In this document: one piece after another, positions 60,801 to 64,000 of the stretch
Layout: every line of letters begins with the position of its first letter
Numbering within the stretch: the first letter of the stretch is position 1
Notes under the pieces: model-generated
Seen by the model: only the letters and a program-made list of their open reading frames with translations
Database searches by the model: none
What the model was told of the DNA's origin: nothing
Program-made: the position numbers and the translations under genes
DNA from: Gordius sp. MW1
Taxonomy: Eukaryota > Nematomorpha > Gordioida > Gordea > Gordiidae
Direction of reading: 5' to 3'
Assembly: GCA_964036665.1 (NCBI GenBank)
Contig: OZ038531.1
Location: 6,386,168-6,450,167, forward strand
DNA length: 64,000 nucleotides

Positions 60801-63800
60801 CACCCTTGTTAGCGAATTCGTTCACATACTTGATTAGATTAACCATGGTTGGTATATTTGAAGAAAGTTTATTCAGAACATCTGTATTAAAATGGAAGTT
60901 TAAGGTTGAAAAGGACAAAACTATTTAATTTAAAGCTAATTTATTTATCTATACAACGTTTCTTTAAATTAAGATATAAAAAATTTATTATTGTTGTGGC
61001 TTGACTACTTGTGTATTATTTTTATAGACACAATACATTGTAATATTGTGGTCATTAATAACTTAAAGGGGCAAAAATAATGTTTTATGTTAATAATAAT
61101 GACTATGAATTAAACAATACGACCAACATTAAAACCATTATCAGGGCCATATCCAAGAGAATATAGAAAAAACTTCCCCTTTAAATTTGAAAAAGGCTTA
61201 CTTAACGCATAATCATTTATAATTTAAAAAATTTATAAATTTCTCTAAATTTTAATTAATATAGATAGGAATAATATTACACTTTTCCTCGATTTATTTT
61301 AAAACTTTAACCCCCCCCCCCCCCCACCAAAAAAAAGTCTAATTTGTGGCTGGCCCAAGGGAAGCATGATGGCATATAAGATTCGAAATCATATAAGCAT
61401 GTTTTTAGCAACGACGCAGGCTTATGTTTTTATATATTGTAACTATTAGTAAACCTTGAGCTTCAAACGAATGTTCTTCCACCCTGCCTACAATTGAAAA
61501 TTTGTTGGATTTGTTAAAGTAAGGTTCGAGGAAAGCCACCGGGAATGTGTTGGAAAATGTAGCTAGGCAAGTTCCTATTTCCTGCCGATGACTATAATAT
61601 GAGCATGATTTTACGCTATATATATCATTTACTTTTTCATTTCCATGTCAATATTTGGGTATTCCTTAAAGTCCAATGATAATTTGCTCATTGAATATAA
61701 CGAATCCAAAATTCTATAGGCTGATATCTGAATATCCTCAACTAGAAATTGTTATTTTGAATTATATTTAATTTAAAAATTACTCAAAATGTATTTCCCA
61801 TAATTCTTTTGATTAAAATGATTAAACAATGTTGTCAAAATAGGGTATATAACACCCTGTACATATTGCAACGTAGCATTGCCCTTTCCAAAATATATTT
61901 TGACATCGGCAAAGTTTTCACTTTTCATGTTTTTAACTAACTCATCTATGTCGTTAGCTATGTTTGCAAAAAATGGCGTCAGAGATGTCCTAACCAAATC
62001 AGGAAACATTTGGGCAATTGATCTAATAATAAAAATTAATTTTAAAGAGCCATGTTCAGTGTCAAATGTTTATATTGGCGAAAGCATAAAAATTTTGTAC
62101 TTATTAGCTTAATAACTAGATTAAGGGCCTGTCAGCCGATAGAGCAATCCTATTTGTAATAATATAGCATAATCAATAAAAACATAAGCTATCGGCTGAC
62201 CAAATAAAACAAGGGATCTAGTTGGTTCAGTATATATATACGCAAGTGATTACCCAAAGTCTATAGCATTTATTATGGCCTGCAGGCAACTAACGGCCAA
62301 CGAGATATGTGATCCAAACGCGAAAAACTTGTCTCGTAAGAAAGATGCCATCTTACACATGAACCTTTATAAGTATAAAGGAAAAAAATTATTTATTTTG
62401 TTTTCACAATGCTATTTTTAAAATTAAATGTATATAGAAAAATACTCACTTGCAAATAATTTCCTTTTCGTTATTGGATACACCACTTAATGACGTCTCT
62501 CGCGTAGTGATAAAATAACTTTGATGCGCCTGAAAGTATGATTTATTCAAAGGCAGCACAACCTTGAAAGATGAATAATAGTAATAAATATTTGAATAAC
62601 CCAATTAATTTAGCTTTAATTGAATGTTAACGAAGAGTTCCTACTTGAAAGAAAAATTTAGCATCTTGAGTGGGTAGGTTGTAAGAATGCTTTCTTGAAA
62701 ACCTCATGCTTGCATTTATGGGCAAGGTGGTATTCATGGCACTCTCGGTATATTGCAAACACTTTTCAACCAAATTCAACGCAAACCTGCTTCTTATACC
62801 CGAACTACCCATGTGCAATTTGCTCGGTTCTCTTTTGTGCTTTCTTAACCAAAATTAAAACAAGTCATTAATGTTCAGTTCTTATTATATCCTTGAAACT
62901 TCTAAATCGTTCCATTAAATTTAATTTTACCAATCTTAAATGTTTTGTTATTTTTTGAATTATGAACGATATAAAAAGAAGTGAAGTTTAAACTTAAAGA
63001 AAGTATAAAAATAATAAGACAGCTCTAATATATTATAAATAATGGTGGAAAAAACTATAAGATTGCAAATCACCTAATGATTTTATAGCCGGATAGTTGT
63101 AAGTATTTAAGAAATTCCGTAACTCTAAAACTTTCTTTTCGTTTTTCTTTTTGTGTAAGAAGATCGTATGGAACATATAAAATCGAACAGCTTATGTCTA
63201 CATTAAAATATACACATATATGCTTCAAACCTAATAACTTATATAAATGAAATTTAAACTTCATATATTATGATATATAAAGCCATTTTTTAATAAAGTA
63301 AATAATCTAAAGCAATTAATAAAATCTCCATAATAACTATTTAAGTACATGCATTTGGTACATTTAAAGACTACTTTATACGATAAAAAATGAATCACCG
63401 ATAAATATGATATTAATTACTTTTTTTGTCCATTTCATCTCTAAAGTTATGGGCCCAAATCTCATGAGCATTTTTAGCTATGTCGTCAGCTAATTCCTCT
63501 ATTTCAGGCGATAACGTCATATTTGTCAAATCCACAATTTTTGGGTTAAAAAAATGGGGATCATTTTCCTTAAAAAATTGTTTTGTTTTCAAGGTTAGTC
63601 GAAACATAGAATATACGCTTACTTGTACTTTGGACGACCTTCTCCTTCCTAACTGATTTGTGATTGAACTGTCAGGCTCTTGAAATTTTTCCGCCATCCA
63701 ACCCATAATATTTATCGTTTTAACATAATCTCTGATGGGCTCTTTGTAACGTTCTTTTTCCTAATTTGTTAAAATTTATGTTATATCAAGCACATATTTC

Positions 63801-63919
63801 TTATTGTTATTCAATTAATCCTAACTCACGTATTCAGTCAACTTTTCAAAAGGCTTCAATCTTGGGTGAAACTTTTCTTCGTCATTGTGGGAAGGACCGT
63901 AAGACCAACCCCTCTCAAA
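42842..63919 (-). CDS. RYR: ryanodine receptor, C-terminal 2,296 codons (48 exons; 5' part outside window)
   Basis: In gene order the exons run from 63830-63919 and 63421-63760 down to 43195-43360, 43100-43151 and 42842-42943. All 48 junction phases agree. Landmarks from N to C: the RyR repeat with a basic RRRSSK site (63.4-63.8 kb); the helical solenoid including CYRIL-like [11 protein letters not shown] and [13 protein letters not shown]; an acidic Ser-rich insert in exon 57721-58284; [20 protein letters not shown]; two weak EF-hands (54.1-54.5 kb); [17 protein letters not shown]; transmembrane segments from 51.9 kb; [15 protein letters not shown] (48.1 kb); the filter GVRAGGGIG (44162-44210); the pore helix [19 protein letters not shown]; the CFICG...H zinc site; and the ending [17 protein letters not shown]. 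This is the calcium-release channel of the ER/SR. The region corresponds to roughly the last 45% of vertebrate RyR. The isoform cannot be named; invertebrates usually have one gene. Confidence 0.97.
43808..43979. mobile_element. hAT-like MITE (TAGNGTTGTAAAAACGG ends) in RyR intron
   Basis: The ends TAGCGTTGTAAAAACGGCTG and AGCCGTTTTTACATACTA are inverted repeats. The flanks TCATTTAG and CTATTTAG agree at 6 of 8 bases. It lies in the intron just 5' of the pore-helix exon. Confidence 0.72.
44162..44210 (-). other. RYR: RyR exon encoding the selectivity filter
   Basis: This 49-nt exon reads [22 protein letters not shown] is the cation selectivity filter of the ryanodine receptor and follows the luminal loop and pore helix. 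The motif is unchanged from vertebrates, which supports a functional channel. Confidence 0.95.
44566..44730. mobile_element. hAT-like MITE (CATGGGCGTAGCC family) in RyR intron
   Basis: Slightly diverged ends (CATGGGCGTAACGAGG, TTGGCTATGCCCATG) with the exact 8-bp flank GTCAAAAT. Confidence 0.86.
46162..46943. mobile_element. CAGNGGCGTA-ended element in RyR intron
   Basis: The left end CAGGCGCGTAGCCAGG and the right end TTATTTACGCCACTG are imperfect inverted repeats. The flanks AAATAAAA and AAATAAAT agree at 7 of 8. It lies in the RyR intron 45564-48055. The internal 780 bp give no recognisable protein. Confidence 0.55.
48468..51435 (+). mobile_element. RTE-type non-LTR retrotransposon (LINE), coding-disabled
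   Basis: A 17-bp direct repeat (CCTAATTTGTGTTTTTA) flanks the element exactly at 48451-48467 and 51436-51452. The 5' part encodes an AP-type endonuclease ([27 protein letters not shown], then [20 protein letters not shown] and [10 protein letters not shown]). The 3' part encodes the reverse transcriptase ([44 protein letters not shown]) and a C-terminal block ([27 protein letters not shown]) typical of the RTE clade. Endonuclease and RT lie in different frames with several stops (for example after GTKAR near 48840, 50506 and 50833), so it cannot make a full protein. The short tail is A/G-rich (AAAGAAGAAGAAAAA). It lies antisense in the RyR intron 48230-51508. Confidence 0.92.
52559..52709. 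mobile_element. hAT-like MITE (CATGGGCGTAGCC family) in RyR intron
   Basis: Copy of 151 bp with the exact 8-bp flank TGCAGTCC. Confidence 0.87.
56250..57475 (+). mobile_element. decayed P-element/THAP-type transposon
   Basis: Near 56290 a frame reads [12 protein letters not shown]...[14 protein letters not shown]...[12 protein letters not shown], the second half of a THAP DNA-binding domain. About 650 bp later comes [20 protein letters not shown], and near 57395 [12 protein letters not shown] followed by YHG, the conserved motif of P-element/THAP9 transposases. The pieces are in different frames with many stops, so the copy is dead. It lies antisense within the RyR intron 55882-57720. Terminal repeats were not found. 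Confidence 0.75.
59681..59844. mobile_element. hAT-like MITE (CATGGGCGTAGCC family) in RyR intron
   Basis: Diverged copy starting CTTGGGCGTAGCCAGC and ending TTGGCTAAGCTCATG; the flanking 8-mers no longer match, which implies an older insertion. Confidence 0.75.
62114..62223. mobile_element. 110-bp inverted-repeat element in RyR intron
   Basis: The ends AACTAGAT and ATCTAGTT and the inner pair TCAGCCGATAG/CTATCGGCTGA are complementary. It lies between RyR exons 62254-62364 and 61784-62022. No family assigned. Confidence 0.5.
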
Positions 63920-64000
63920 CTATAAAAATGTGTGATAAACCTTATATTCTACAACCCTTGATAAAATGTCATAACGTGGCGAATAAGTAATAGCATGTTA

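Noticed and set aside
1-64000. tRNA, rRNA or selenocysteine-type RNA genes
   Set aside because: No segment showed a convincing cloverleaf with A and B boxes or rRNA-like conserved blocks by eye; a dedicated RNA search was not possible.

Overview
The window is nuclear DNA from an animal. It is strongly AT-rich and packed with small DNA transposons. It carries six recognisable protein-coding genes, five of them metazoan-type or organelle-housekeeping genes and one NIMA-type kinase. Introns show consensus GT-AG borders, and many are only 36-46 nt long. Short interstitial TTAGGG-like tracts fit the usual animal telomere repeat. The phylum cannot be fixed from the sequence. Very short introns, AT richness and a possible spliced-leader acceptor would suit a small-genome invertebrate such as a flatworm or other spiralian, but this is inference. 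No virus-derived or LTR element was recognised.

Layout. 1-5.2 kb: intergenic, with a 694-bp near-perfect palindrome. 5.26-6.18 kb (+): mitochondrial ribosomal protein mL48 followed 58 bp later by the small Tim chaperone TIMM8, probably co-transcribed. 6.2-17.9 kb: a gene-free transposon belt with hAT-like MITEs, a 2-kb Helentron-like element with 130-bp tandem repeats, a pogo MITE inside another inverted-repeat element, and a two-copy family with GCCGGTGT ends. 17.9-25.6 kb (+): a FAM20B-like secretory-pathway kinase with a deleted hAT element in its penultimate intron. 26.3-27.5 kb (+): a NEK-family protein kinase. 29.6-42.7 kb (+): a complete 24-exon TTC13 gene whose joined exons give 872 codons, close to the vertebrate length. 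Its introns hold piggyBac, Harbinger, hAT and Helentron elements. 42.8-64 kb (-): the 3' 48 exons (2,296 codons) of a ryanodine receptor, running off the right edge. A 2.97-kb RTE-type LINE with a 17-bp target duplication and a decayed P-element/THAP transposon sit in its introns.

How the parts relate. mL48 and TIMM8 both serve the mitochondrion and appear to share a transcript. TTC13 and the ryanodine receptor converge tail to tail, 181 bp apart, with crossing poly(A) signals, so their 3' ends probably overlap as antisense RNAs. The other genes show no obvious functional link. Exon borders were placed by consensus splice sites, reading phase and family similarity recalled from memory. Every junction of TTC13 and the ryanodine receptor agrees in phase, which is the main internal check. 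The weak points are the FAM20B 5' end and the NEK 3' end.
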